Source: Mesorhizobium sp. B2-3-12
Lineage (GTDB): Bacteria; Pseudomonadota; Alphaproteobacteria; Rhizobiales; Rhizobiaceae
Reading direction: 5' to 3'
NCBI RefSeq assembly: GCF_006442205.1
Contig: NZ_VFVR01000007.1
Location: forward strand, 124,001 to 188,000
DNA length: 64,000 nt
Shown: positions 34,291 to 44,753 of the stretch, in pieces
How positions within the stretch are numbered: position 1 is the stretch's first letter
Layout: every line of letters starts with the position of its first letter
Position numbers and translations under genes: made by a program
The notes under the pieces: model-generated
Told to the model about the DNA's origin: nothing
Seen by the model: the letters and a program-made list of their open reading frames with translations, nothing else
Databases searched by the model: none

Positions 34291-36225
34291 ATGAAAATGA
34301 AACGCGCCCTGGCCATAGCCTTCTGCATGGGAATTGGCGCTGTTGCGGCGCCTGCCGCGGCAGAAACCAAAAACCCCGGAACCTTCGTTTTCCTTTGGAC
34401 CGATGACGTTCAGTCCTTCGATCCGGCCTATATCGCCAATACTCCGAGTTCGTACGGCGTATTAAACGTCTACAGCCGCCTGCTGAATTACAACGGCTCC
34501 CAGATTTCCGAGTTCGTACCTTCACTGTCGTCGCAAGTGCCCAGCCTCGAAAACGGCCTGATCAAACAGAATGCCGACGGCTCGGTCAGCTATACATTCC
34601 CGATCCGCAAGGGCGTCCACACCCACAAGGTCGGCATCAAGGGAGACGACGGCAAAATCACCTGGCAGTATTTCGACGGGCTGAGCGCAGAGCAGAAGGC
34701 CAAGATCGAACCCGGCTTCGGAGAGATCACGCCCGAAGACGTGCGCTACTCGCTGCTGCGCGCCATTCTCATGGGCCAGTCCTGGATGTCCAACGCCATC
34801 ACCGAAGTGGTGACGGCCAGCAAATACACAGACGTCGCCAAATGGGTCGAAGCTGAAGGCAAGGTCTCGGATATCAAGGCTGCCAGCCCTGAAGCGCTTC
34901 GAAAGGTCTATGACGAACTCGCTTCGCAGATCACCGTCGAGGGCGACAATGTCACACTGAAGCTGCCGAAATCCTTCCCTGCAACGCTTGGCGTCCTAGC
35001 CTTGCCGTTCGGCGCCTCGATCGTCGACAAGGAATGGGTCTCCTCCGTCGGAGGCTGGGATGGCAATGGCGACACCTGGAAGAAATACTACCGCCCTGAA
35101 CTCGGCGACGATCCGCTGTTTGCCGAGGAAAACGGCTCCGGTCCGTTCATGCTCGATGAGTGGGACAGGACGGACCGCCGCATCACACTGAAGCGTTTCG
35201 ACAATTATTTCATGGGGCCGGCTTCGCTCGAGCGCGTGGTCATGCGCACCGTTCCGGAATGGACGACGCGTCGCTTGCAATTGCTTTCGGGCGATGCCGA
35301 TTTCGTCGCTACACCGGTGGAATTCCTGGACGAGCTCAGCAAGACCGACGGGGTCAAGGTCATCGATGGCCTGCCCAAGGTTTTCAGTCGTGGCCTCTAT
35401 TTCGCCTGGCCGATCGACGATGCCGACAACGCCGCCATCGGCAGCGGCCAGCTGGACGGCAACGGCATTCCCCCTGACTTCTTCTCCGACATCGATGTCA
35501 GGCAGGGTTTCAACTATGCTCAGAACTACGATGCGCTGATAAAGCAGGCGCTGCTTGGCAAAACCGTGCAGGCACGCGGCCCGACCGTGCGCGGCATCAT
35601 GGGCTACCGTGCGGACTCGCCGATCTACACCTACGACCCGGCCAAGGCCGCGGAGCACTTCAAGAAGGCTTTCGGCGGCAAGCTGTGGGATACCGGCTTC
35701 ACCTTCACGGCCTTCGTGCAGGAAGGCACGCCGCAAGGCACGGCCGCGCTTTCGGCGCTCCAGCAGGGATTGCAGCGCATCAACCCGAAGTTCAAGATGA
35801 AGATCCAGTCGCTGCCCTGGTCATCGATCTCCGACAAGCTCAACAATCGTGAGAAGCCCGCCGCACCGCTAACCTATATGGGCTGGGGACCGGACTATTC
35901 CGATCCTGGTGGTCCGCTTGGGGCTGCAACCTACTACCTGTCGCCGACCGGACTCGTCGGCGGCATGCTGGGCCAGGGCTACCGCGACCTGATGGCGGAA
36001 AAGTTCAAGCCGCTTCTCGACCAGGCCTGGGCCTCGAGCGATCCGGCCGTGCGCGAGCCGATCTACGCCAAGCTGCAAGAAATGTCCTACGACTACGCCA
36101 CCACACAATTCCTCTGGGAGGACTTCGGTTACATCGTCACCCGCAGCAACATCGACGGCTACGTCCACAACATGATCCTGTACGGCGCCTGGGACTTCTA
36201 TCCCGTCAAGAAAAAGGCCGACTGA
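34291..36225 (+). CDS. Peptide ABC importer periplasmic binding protein (family 5)
   Basis: This 644-residue secreted solute-binding protein has signal peptide KRALAIAFCMGIGAVAAPAAA (cleavage near residue 25). It belongs to the SBP_bac_5 family (QSFDPAYIANTPSSYGVLNVYSRLLNY, ITPEDVRYSLLRAIL, NGSGPFMLDEWDRTDRRITLKRF, DVRQGFNYAQNYDALIKQALL). It is longer than the typical 530 residues because of an extended region between the two lobes. Expected ligands are di- or oligopeptides, perhaps containing D-residues. It is the first gene of the operon with the two permeases and peptidases. A strong hairpin follows its stop. Confidence 0.93.
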   Translation: MKMKRALAIAFCMGIGAVAAPAAAETKNPGTFVFLWTDDVQSFDPAYIANTPSSYGVLNVYSRLLNYNGSQISEFVPSLSSQVPSLENGLIKQNADGSVSYTFPIRKGVHTHKVGIKGDDGKITWQYFDGLSAEQKAKIEPGFGEITPEDVRYSLLRAILMGQSWMSNAITEVVTASKYTDVAKWVEAEGKVSDIKAASPEALRKVYDELASQITVEGDNVTLKLPKSFPATLGVLALPFGASIVDKEWVSSVGGWDGNGDTWKKYYRPELGDDPLFAEENGSGPFMLDEWDRTDRRITLKRFDNYFMGPASLERVVMRTVPEWTTRRLQLLSGDADFVATPVEFLDELSKTDGVKVIDGLPKVFSRGLYFAWPIDDADNAAIGSGQLDGNGIPPDFFSDIDVRQGFNYAQNYDALIKQALLGKTVQARGPTVRGIMGYRADSPIYTYDPAKAAEHFKKAFGGKLWDTGFTFTAFVQEGTPQGTAALSALQQGLQRINPKFKMKIQSLPWSSISDKLNNREKPAAPLTYMGWGPDYSDPGGPLGAATYYLSPTGLVGGMLGQGYRDLMAEKFKPLLDQAWASSDPAVREPIYAKLQEMSYDYATTQFLWEDFGYIVTRSNIDGYVHNMILYGAWDFYPVKKKAD

Positions 36226-36233
36226 GTTTCGCG

Positions 36234-36263
36234 TCTGCCGGGCGGCATCGCCCGCCCGGCAGA
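36234..36263 (+). terminator. Hairpin between binding protein and permease genes
   Basis: The arms TCTGCCGGGCGG and CCGCCCGGCAGA pair perfectly over 12 bp around a 6-base loop, 8 bases after the stop codon. Such hairpins usually let the binding-protein mRNA accumulate over the distal permease part of the operon. No T-tract follows, so partial termination or 3' protection is more likely than full stop. Confidence 0.65.
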
Positions 36264-36293
36264 GGATCCATTCCTCATGGCTCGGATGCTGAT

Positions 36294-37331
36294 GTGCTGA
36301 ACTACGCCTTGCGGCGGCTCCTGATGTTGCCCTTCGTTCTGTTTGCCCTGTCGCTGATGCTTTTTGCGCTGCAGATGTCGCTGTCGCCAACGCAGCGGCT
36401 GGCCGCCTACGCTCCGTCGCCGGACTTCCTGAAGGGCGGTCAGGAGAGCATTCGCAAGATGATCGAACAATACGGGCTCAACGACCCCTTCTACCTCCAA
36501 TACGGACGCTGGATCGGCAATGTCCTGACCGGCAATATGGGCTGGTCCGAGACCGCGCGCCAGCCCGTCGCGCATGCCCTGGCGTCGCTCCTGCCGGCGA
36601 CGCTGGAGCTGGTCCTGCTGGCATTCATTCCGGGGTTCCTGCTTGCCATTTATCTGGGATCGCGGGCCGGCATCCATCTCAACCGCTGGCCGGACCATTT
36701 GATCCGCATCTTCACCATATTGGGCTGGTCGTTCCCGGTGTATGTCTTCGGGCTCCTGATGCTGCTGATTTTCTATTCGGCGCTCGACTGGTTCCCGCCG
36801 GGCCGCCTCAGCCAATGGGCGCAGGCTGCCGTCACTTCGCCGGGCTTCACCCGCTACACCGGCGCGAACACGATTGACGCGCTGCTCAACGGCAATCTGG
36901 CAATCTTCGGGGATTCGTTGAGGCATCTTGCTGCCCCCGTGATCACGCTGACTTATGTCAACCTTGCCAACATGACGCGGGTGATGCGCACCTCGATGCT
37001 GGAGACCCTGCGCCAGGATTATGTCCGGACCGCACGGGCAAAGGGCATGCCCCGGCGAGTGGTGGAGCTGCATCACGCCCGGCGCAACGCGCTCCTTCCT
37101 GTCACGACCATCGCAGGCATGGAGCTCGCAGCCATGATGGGCGGCGTCGTCATCACCGAGACCATTTTCGACTATGCGGGCCTTGGCCAGTTCGCGGCCA
37201 AGACGGCGGCCAATCTGGATTTTCCCGCAGTGCTTGGCTTCGGCCTCTATTTTGCGGTCGTACTCGTGGTGCTGAACCTTGCAGTCGACCTGATCTATCC
37301 CTTGCTTGATCCAAGGGTGAAGACGCGATGA
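36294..37331 (+). CDS. Peptide ABC importer permease, DppB type
   Basis: This 345-residue inner-membrane permease has six predicted transmembrane segments. The N-terminus is LRRLLMLPFVLFALSLMLFAL, and it carries the DppB-family NDPFYLQYGRWIGNVLTGNMGWS and EAA loop ETLRQDYVRTARAKGMPRRVV. The C-terminus is LNLAVDLIYPLLDPRVKTR. The start is GTG at 36294. It pairs with the DppC-type permease, whose start it overlaps by 4 bases. Confidence 0.93.
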   Translation: MLNYALRRLLMLPFVLFALSLMLFALQMSLSPTQRLAAYAPSPDFLKGGQESIRKMIEQYGLNDPFYLQYGRWIGNVLTGNMGWSETARQPVAHALASLLPATLELVLLAFIPGFLLAIYLGSRAGIHLNRWPDHLIRIFTILGWSFPVYVFGLLMLLIFYSALDWFPPGRLSQWAQAAVTSPGFTRYTGANTIDALLNGNLAIFGDSLRHLAAPVITLTYVNLANMTRVMRTSMLETLRQDYVRTARAKGMPRRVVELHHARRNALLPVTTIAGMELAAMMGGVVITETIFDYAGLGQFAAKTAANLDFPAVLGFGLYFAVVLVVLNLAVDLIYPLLDPRVKTR

Positions 37332-38200
37332 GGGCGCTTGGCTATCTGAAGCGCAATCCGATGTCGCTGGTCGGCGTGCTCCTGCTTACAGCCTTCGTGC
37401 TGGTAGCGATTTTCGCACCTGTCCTTGCACCGCCCCAGGAATTCCAGATGTCGGTCTACGACACCCCGCGCGCGGGCTTCCTGGCAACCCCGCAGCCGCC
37501 ATCGCCAGAAGCGATTTTTGGGACGACTGAAGGACAGTACGACATCTATTACGCCGTCATTTGGGGGACCCGCACGGCCTTCAAGATCGGCCTCGGCGTC
37601 GTTGCCATCTCCGTCCTGATCGGAACGGTCGTAGGGTCGATCGCAGCCTTCTACGGCGGTGTCGTCGAAGAGGTGTTGATGCGCATCGTCGACGTCTTCA
37701 TGGCGGTGCCATTCCTCATCGCCGCAATGGTGCTCACTGCTCTGCTGGGGAAGGGCCTTGGCCCGATAACGGTCGCGCTGACGACCTTCGGATGGATGGG
37801 CTATGCGCGTGTTGTGCGCAGCGAAATCCTGCGCATCCGCGAGATGGATTTCGTCAATGCGGCCAGATGCTATGGCGCCGGCGACTTCAGGCTGATCGTG
37901 TTCCACATCCTGCCCAACGCATTCTTTCCCGTGCTCGTCCTGGCAACCATGGCCACCGGTTCAATGGTGCTCACTGCCTCAGCGCTCAGCTTCCTCGGCG
38001 TCGGCACGGAAGAGGGCTACGCCGATTGGGGGCAGTTCATCGCCTACGCCCGCAACTGGATCGTTGGACAACCCGGCAATCCGTTCCAGTACTGGTATAC
38101 GCTGGCCTTTCCAGGCGCCGCGATCTTCCTGTTCGTGCTGGCATGGAACCTAGTCGGCGATGCGTTGCGCGACATTCTCGATCCCCGCCATACAGATTGA
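37328..38200 (+). CDS. Peptide ABC importer permease, DppC type
   Basis: This 290-residue inner-membrane permease begins MRALGYLKRNPMSLVGVLLLTAFVLVAIFAPVLAP. It carries the family loops GTTEGQYDIYYAVIWGTRTAF, REMDFVNAARCYGAGDFRLIVFHILPN and the end WNLVGDALRDILDPRHTD. It lies between the DppB-type gene (ATGA overlap) and the S12 hydrolase gene, with 20 bases to the latter, so import and peptide hydrolysis are co-expressed. Confidence 0.93.
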   Translation: MRALGYLKRNPMSLVGVLLLTAFVLVAIFAPVLAPPQEFQMSVYDTPRAGFLATPQPPSPEAIFGTTEGQYDIYYAVIWGTRTAFKIGLGVVAISVLIGTVVGSIAAFYGGVVEEVLMRIVDVFMAVPFLIAAMVLTALLGKGLGPITVALTTFGWMGYARVVRSEILRIREMDFVNAARCYGAGDFRLIVFHILPNAFFPVLVLATMATGSMVLTASALSFLGVGTEEGYADWGQFIAYARNWIVGQPGNPFQYWYTLAFPGAAIFLFVLAWNLVGDALRDILDPRHTD

Positions 38201-38220
38201 AAATCAGGGAGTATCTTTCC

Positions 38221-39891
38221 GTGTCTTCGCTTTCCCCCAGCGCCATCGAGCTTCTCGAAGACCTTATCCGCCATGAGGTGGAGGACAAGGCGATCCCGTC
38301 CATCTCCTATGCCCTTGTCGACAGGGAAGGTCTGATATCGCAGGGCCACATACAGCGGCATGATCGTCACTTCGACATGAAGAGCGATACGTGTTTCCGC
38401 ATCGGCTCGATCACAAAGACCTTTACATCGGTTGCCATCATGCAGCTTGTCGAGAAGGGCCTGGTCGACCTTGATGTCGATGTCTCGGAATACCTGCCAG
38501 GATTCCATCCGGTCAATCCGTTCGCCGGCCGCGAAAGCGGACCGCACGGTTCTCAGATAAGCCTGTCCAAGCTGTTGAGCCACACTGCCGGTATCGTGCG
38601 CGAGCCCAAGAGCGGCCACTACCTGGATTCGCACAAGCCGCCGCTCGCCGACACAGTCGCCGAACTTGCGACGTCGACGTTGAAGCAGGACCCCAGCACC
38701 GGCATCATGCACTATTCCAATGCCGGCATTGCAATTGTCGGCATGGTGATCGAGCGTGTGACGCGAAAGAGCTATTCCGACTACATCACCGAAAACATCC
38801 TCAAACCGCTGGGCATGAAGGACACGTCGTCCGGGATGGCTCCGGGCATCCGCGAAAGGCTGGCGCCCGCCGACATGTGGACGCTGGACGGGGATAGTCC
38901 AGCGCCGGTGTTCAACCTCGGCGGTTCGCCTGCCGGCAATATTTTCTCCACCACATCGGACATGGCCAGCTACACGCAGTGCCTGCTGCGCGGCGGCTTT
39001 GCCCCCAATGGTGATCCCATCGTCAGTCCCGCATCGCTGCGCAAGATGTGGACCCCGATCGGCAAGCGCCCTGAAGGTCACAACAAAGACCTGAACGGTT
39101 ATGGCCTCTGCTTCGGCGTCGGCGATATGGACGGATGGACGTCCGTCGGTCATGGCGGCGCCGTTTATGGTTACGCATCTCAGATGATGCTTTTGCCCAG
39201 CGCCGGTTTCGGTATCCTGATCTTCGCGACGCTTGATTTCGCCAATCAGATCGCCTCGCGGCTGGCCAGCGACGGCCTGCGGATCGCACTTGCCGATCGC
39301 GGCATGGGACGCATGCCGTCTCGCAACCAGAACCCGCCATCCATTACGCAAGATCAGTTCGCGGCGCTGCCTGGCCTCTATCGCCAAGAGGCAAGCGGCG
39401 AGGTGGTTGAGGTCAAGAACAAGGACGGTAAGCTCTATCTGATGGGCGAGGGCGTGCCGCTTCAGATCCGCCCGGTCTCGGGCAATGACTTTGTCATCGA
39501 CGGACGCATCTATGGGCGCGGCGCCGACTACGCGCATATGAACCTGTCCTTCTCCAAGGCGAACGAGCTGACCTGGAAAGGAGCCAATTGGTCGCGTGTC
39601 GACACGCTTCCTGTCGAAAAGGTGCCGCCCGAGATCGCGCCGCATCTGGGCGAATACGGACCGGATTTCAACATCACTTATCTCAGCTACAGCCACGGTC
39701 AGTTGAAATGCCTGATCGAATATTTCTGCACCCATAGATGCGAGCCGGTTGATGCTGGCCGCTTCCGCATGCACGGCCTTCTCTACGAGGAAGAGATCCT
39801 CGAACTGGACGCCGTCGACGACAATGGCCGCCGGGGCATTCGGGTCGGGCCGATGTTCCTGGTGCGCCGGCAGGCTGAAATGGCGGCCTGA
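38221..39891 (+). CDS. S12-family serine hydrolase, beta-lactamase/D-aminopeptidase-like
   Basis: This 556-residue cytoplasmic-looking protein has no signal peptide. It has the active-site triad motifs of class C beta-lactamase-like enzymes: S63-I-T-K66 in RIGSITKTFTS, the YSNAG tyrosine motif (HYSNAGIAIVGMVIERVT) and the third motif GHGGAVYG. About 170 C-terminal residues form an added domain resembling the lipocalin-like parts of D-aminopeptidase DmpB and related proteins. It probably removes D-amino acids from short peptides or hydrolyses peptide amides. GTG at 38221 is chosen because GGGAG lies ten bases upstream; a longer frame to 37561 is open only by overlap with the permease. An M55 D-aminopeptidase gene follows. 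Confidence 0.87.
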   Translation: MSSLSPSAIELLEDLIRHEVEDKAIPSISYALVDREGLISQGHIQRHDRHFDMKSDTCFRIGSITKTFTSVAIMQLVEKGLVDLDVDVSEYLPGFHPVNPFAGRESGPHGSQISLSKLLSHTAGIVREPKSGHYLDSHKPPLADTVAELATSTLKQDPSTGIMHYSNAGIAIVGMVIERVTRKSYSDYITENILKPLGMKDTSSGMAPGIRERLAPADMWTLDGDSPAPVFNLGGSPAGNIFSTTSDMASYTQCLLRGGFAPNGDPIVSPASLRKMWTPIGKRPEGHNKDLNGYGLCFGVGDMDGWTSVGHGGAVYGYASQMMLLPSAGFGILIFATLDFANQIASRLASDGLRIALADRGMGRMPSRNQNPPSITQDQFAALPGLYRQEASGEVVEVKNKDGKLYLMGEGVPLQIRPVSGNDFVIDGRIYGRGADYAHMNLSFSKANELTWKGANWSRVDTLPVEKVPPEIAPHLGEYGPDFNITYLSYSHGQLKCLIEYFCTHRCEPVDAGRFRMHGLLYEEEILELDAVDDNGRRGIRVGPMFLVRRQAEMAA

Positions 39892-40034
39892 GGAACAGAC
39901 ACTGAGCATGTGAGGTCGGGCCATGTGAGGTCGGACCTTGCGAAGCGCGTGTCATGGACCGCACGGCCGGCAAGAAATACAGACGCCGCGTGAGCGGCGA
40001 CACGACGACCACTGCGAAATCGAAAGGCAGGAAC

Positions 40035-40832
40035 ATGAAGGTCTTCATCAGCGCCGACATCGAAGGCACGGCGGGCATTACCAACTGGGACGAGGCGCGC
40101 AAGGGCAATCCCGACTATGCGGAATTCCGCGAGCTGATGACCGACGAATTGGTCGCAGCCTGCGAAGGCGCCAAAGCGGCAGGCGCTACCGAAGTCGTCG
40201 TCAAGGACGCCCACTCGACGGCCCGCAACCTCATCTTGTCCAGGCTTCCCGACTATGTGCGCATCGTGCGCGGCTGGAGTGGACACCCCGATGCGATGAT
40301 GTTCGGCATTGACGAAAGCTTCGATGCCGCTCTCTACACGGGTTATCACAACAAGGCCGGAACCGACACGAACCCGCTGGCACATACGTTGACCGGCACC
40401 GTGTCCAGAATGCTAATCAACGGGGAGGTGGCGTCCGAATATACCCTCAATGCGCACTGCGCTGCTCGTTACGGTGTGCCCTCGGTCTTCCTGTCGGGCG
40501 ACGCCGGCATGTGCGGTGAGGCAAGGGCACTGGTGCCCGAGATATCAACGGTTGCGACCAGCGAAGGCTTCGGACCGGCCACGTCCTCCCTGTCGCCGCA
40601 AGGCGCCGTCAAGGCCATCCGCGGGACCGTGGAAGCCTCGCTGTCGCGCGATCTGTCGAAATGCCTGCCGAAACTGGCCGACAGGTTCGAACTCATAGTC
40701 GAGTATACCACGCCGATCGAAGCTTACCGGGGAAGCTGGTATCCCGGCATCGAGCACCCTGCGGCGCGCACGCTTCGCTTCGAGGCAGACAATTTCTTCG
40801 ACATCCTGCGCGCCATACGGTTTGTCGTGTGA
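40035..40832 (+). CDS. M55-family D-aminopeptidase, DppA-like
   Basis: This 265-residue zinc peptidase resembles Bacillus DppA, which cleaves D-Ala from D-Ala-D-Ala-type dipeptides and forms large decamers. The metal ligands agree with the family: D8 and E10 in FISADIEGTAG, H60 in KDAHSTARN and H105 in YTGYHNKAG. ATG at 40035 follows AGGCAGGAA. The open frame to 39954 is not needed. The gene lies 143 bases after the S12 hydrolase and convergent with the PLP enzyme gene. Confidence 0.9.
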   Translation: MKVFISADIEGTAGITNWDEARKGNPDYAEFRELMTDELVAACEGAKAAGATEVVVKDAHSTARNLILSRLPDYVRIVRGWSGHPDAMMFGIDESFDAALYTGYHNKAGTDTNPLAHTLTGTVSRMLINGEVASEYTLNAHCAARYGVPSVFLSGDAGMCGEARALVPEISTVATSEGFGPATSSLSPQGAVKAIRGTVEASLSRDLSKCLPKLADRFELIVEYTTPIEAYRGSWYPGIEHPAARTLRFEADNFFDILRAIRFVV

Positions 40833-40862
40833 ACCAACAGGGCGCCGTGACAAGGATTTTGA

Positions 40863-42122
40863 TCAGAAATAGGTCTTAACCGCACCAATGATGTCGTAGT
40901 CGTCATTGACGAGGAACAGCACATCCCATTTGTCGAACGTCGTGCAGGGATGAGAGATGCCGAGGCCGATGCGGTCGCCAATCCGCACAGCCGCCGCGGC
41001 GGGGTAGTGCATATAGGCGTGCTGGTCGTTGCTGGCAAAAATCTCGCATCCGGTCAATGGTTCGGGCAACCCGCCGCCGCGCGAAATCAGAAGCGGGGCG
41101 GGCAGGCCGGAATCGGTACCGAAATCGCGCTTGCCGGCGGTCAGTATGGCAAGGCCAGGCTCAGGACATGACTGCACATGGGCCCACACTTCCAGCGCAT
41201 TGACCAGTCCGACAGGCTCTCCGGTCGCGGCAAGAATGCGCTGCTGCTCGGCTTGGTAGACGCCTGAATCATGGCTGACATAGCAGCCACTGCGTGTGAC
41301 GATCTGCGCGTTGCTGCCGGCCAGGCCCTTGACCACGACATCATAGAAGGAGGAGCCGCCGGCGGTGACGATTGGCGGGGTGCGTTCGAAAAGACCTTCC
41401 AGAACGCAGCTGTCGAAAAGAGTGACGATCTCGTCGATGAAGGTGCTGACCGTATCGGCGGGGCCGCCATTCCCAGTCCTCAACAACCCTTCGAATGCCT
41501 CGATGCCGCAGAGCTTCAGTTCCGGCGCTGCACGGCTCGCGCGCGCTATTTCGAGTGCGGTCTCATTGTCGCGGCACCCCGTCCTGCCGCCCGCATATCC
41601 GCGCTCGACCAGAACCTGGATAGGAGGAGCCTTCGCCCCGCCCCGCCCGACGGCTTCGGAGGCTGCCCTGACGCCATCCAGGCTGTCGACCAGCATGAAG
41701 AAATCGAAGGCGGGCGACGCGGTCAATTCGGCAACCAGGATGTCGAGCTCGAGCCTCCCGATAAGCTGGTTGGCCAGCACAATGCGATCGATGCCGAAGC
41801 GGCGGCAGACTTTCAGTTGATGGAGCGTGGCTACCGTGACACCCCAGGCGCCGTCGCGCAGCTGGCGCTGCATGATCTGCGGCGCCATGGTCGTCTTCAC
41901 ATGCGGTGCGATGACCGCATTGCGCTTGCCGACAAAGGTCTGCATCCAGCGCGAATTGTGATCGAGTGCCGACTCCCGGACGATGGCCGCAGGCAACGGG
42001 ACATCTCCACGGACAAGGTTCCAACCCATAGATCCTATGTCCAGCAGACGCGCCGAAACGCCTGGTGGAATGCCTTTTGTAGTCTCGTCGAGGATCAGAT
42101 CGTCCAGTGGGTCCAGGTTCAT
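40863..42122 (-). CDS. D-serine dehydratase-like / D-amino acid deaminase-type PLP enzyme
   Basis: This 419-residue protein has an alanine racemase-like N-terminal TIM barrel with the PLP lysine K76 in APHVKTTMAPQ. The C-terminal D-serine-dehydratase-like domain carries the zinc pair of the family (HPC in LGISHPCTTFDKW). Members deaminate D-serine or D-threonine, or cleave D-threo-3-hydroxy amino acids. The exact substrate is not readable. Position between a D-aminopeptidase and an M81 peptidase supports D-amino acid catabolism. It is divergent from the M81 gene at 42283; the 160 bases between them hold operator-like site B. Confidence 0.87.
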   Translation of the reverse strand: MNLDPLDDLILDETTKGIPPGVSARLLDIGSMGWNLVRGDVPLPAAIVRESALDHNSRWMQTFVGKRNAVIAPHVKTTMAPQIMQRQLRDGAWGVTVATLHQLKVCRRFGIDRIVLANQLIGRLELDILVAELTASPAFDFFMLVDSLDGVRAASEAVGRGGAKAPPIQVLVERGYAGGRTGCRDNETALEIARASRAAPELKLCGIEAFEGLLRTGNGGPADTVSTFIDEIVTLFDSCVLEGLFERTPPIVTAGGSSFYDVVVKGLAGSNAQIVTRSGCYVSHDSGVYQAEQQRILAATGEPVGLVNALEVWAHVQSCPEPGLAILTAGKRDFGTDSGLPAPLLISRGGGLPEPLTGCEIFASNDQHAYMHYPAAAAVRIGDRIGLGISHPCTTFDKWDVLFLVNDDYDIIGAVKTYF

Positions 42123-42234
42123 TGGCTTTGCGCTCCCTACTGCGCTCCTGGCGGGTGAATTTCCGGCGCCATCGGCCGGCTCGCGTCTTGTTTTCCGCCT
42201 TCAAGGTGCTTGCATGAATCATACAATGGTTTGA

Positions 42235-42260
42235 TGATGAGAAAAGACTTTTTCTTAAAC
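42235..42260. promoter_or_regulatory. Operator-like site B before the M81 peptidase gene
   Basis: The core GAGAAAAG-AC-TTTTTCTTA (42239-42257) lies 25 bases before the M81 gene start and differs from site A at 30807 by two bases. The purine block and T block are nearly complementary. It is the proposed binding site of the XRE-cupin regulator encoded at 49.3 kb. Confidence 0.6.
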
Positions 42261-42282
42261 GAAAGAACGGAAAGAGGGCACG

Positions 42283-43748
42283 ATGCGGATTTTCATAGCC
42301 GGGATGGATACGGAGACCAACACCTTCGCGCCCATTCCCACGGGCTACAATAGCTTCGAGGAAATGGGGATCGCGCGCGGCGACGCGACCAGCAAGGCGC
42401 TCAACGAGCCTTCATGCCAGCTGTTCGTCTGGCGCCAGCGCGGCGAGGAAGATGGGCATGAGATCATCGAAAGCCTTTGCGTGTGCGCCGAGCCTGGCGG
42501 CATCACCATCCGCAACGTCTACGAGCAGTTCCGCGACGAGATTCTGGCCGAGCTGAAGGCAGCCATGCCCGTCGATTGCGTCCTGCTTGCCTTGCACGGA
42601 GCGTTTGTAGCGGAAGGTTATGACGATACGGAAGGCGACTTTCTGGCCCATGTGCGCGCCGTTGTTGGCCCCGACATCCCCGTTGGCGCCGAACTCGATC
42701 TGCATTGCCACACAACTCGGCAGATGGTCGACAGCGCCACCGCGATCGTCGCCTACAAAGAGTATCCTCACACCGATATCATGGACCGCGCCGGCGAGCT
42801 CTACCGCATCATCGTCGACACAGTGGAAGGCAAGGTTCGGCCGGTCATGGCGCTCTACGACTGCCGCATGATAAGCACCTTTCGGGTGCAGGAGGAGCCG
42901 ATGCGCGGGTTTGTCGATGCCATGACCGCAGCCGAGAAGGAGGACGGCATCCTGTCTGTCTCTCTCGGGCACGGCTTCCCTCACGGCGATGTCGAGGATG
43001 TCGGCGCCAGGATGCTGGTTGTGACTGACGGCGACACGGCGCTGGCCGAAAGGACAGCGCAGAAATTCGGCAGACAACTCTTTGCCCTTCGCCACGAACT
43101 CAGCCCTAACTTCCTCGGCATCGACGAGGCGCTCGATCTCGCGCTCGCCGAGCTGGAAGGGCCGGTGGTGATTGCCGATGTGTCCGACAATGCCGGAGGC
43201 GGCGCGCCTGGCGATTCAACCTACATCCTGCGGCGACTGGTCGAGCGCGGCATCACGAACGTCGCCAGCGCCATGTATTGGGACCCGATCGCCTACCGCT
43301 TCTGCGTCGAGGCAGGCGTTGGCGGAACCATCGACCTTCGCGTCGGTGGCAAATGCGGCGTCTTTTCCGGTATGCCGGTGGATTTGCGCGTTACCGTGAA
43401 GGGCCTTGGACGTGACCTGACGCAGCGCTTCGGCACCATGCCGTGGCCGCTCGGCGACGCTGTCTGGGTCACGACAGACAGTGGCATCGACCTGGTCATC
43501 AACACCGTGCGCACGCAGGTCTTCCATCCCGAATGCATGACCGCACTTGGCCTTGATCCCGCACGCAAACGCATCATCATCGTGAAGTCGAACTATCACT
43601 TCCAGGCAGGCTTCGCCCCGATCGCCAGGCGCATCCTGTTTTGCGCGCCGCCCGGTGCGACCCAACCGAACTTCGCATCCATACCCTATACGAAGCTCAA
43701 GACGCCCTACTGGCCCAAGGTAGAAGACCCGTTCGCCACAGAGGCGGC

Positions 43749-43752
<4 letters not shown>
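42283..43752 (+). CDS. M81-family metallopeptidase, MlrC-like
   Basis: This 489-residue protein has the DUF1485/MlrC signature: FIAGMDTETNTFAPIPTGYNSF at the N-terminus, LLALHGAFVAEGYDDTEGDFL, the metal-binding LDLHCHTT with YKEYPHTDIMDRA, and DNAGGGAPGDSTYILRRL. MlrC is the third step in microcystin degradation and hydrolyses a linear peptide. Homologues in bacteria without toxin metabolism probably act on small D-amino acid-containing peptides. It ends 4 bases into the convergent ATPase gene. Confidence 0.9.

Positions 43753-44749
<997 letters not shown>

Positions 44750-44753
<4 letters not shown>

Noticed and set aside
38044..39924. Open minus-strand frame of 626 codons opposite the S12 hydrolase gene
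   Set aside because: It lies wholly antisense to a gene with clear catalytic motifs, has histidine-, arginine- and alanine-rich composition without domains, and is expected in GC-rich DNA where the antisense third-position frame lacks stops.
39905..39935. Short direct repeat (CATGTGAGGTCGG twice) between the S12 and M55 genes
   Set aside because: Two copies only, no dyad and no link to another element; probably local slippage.
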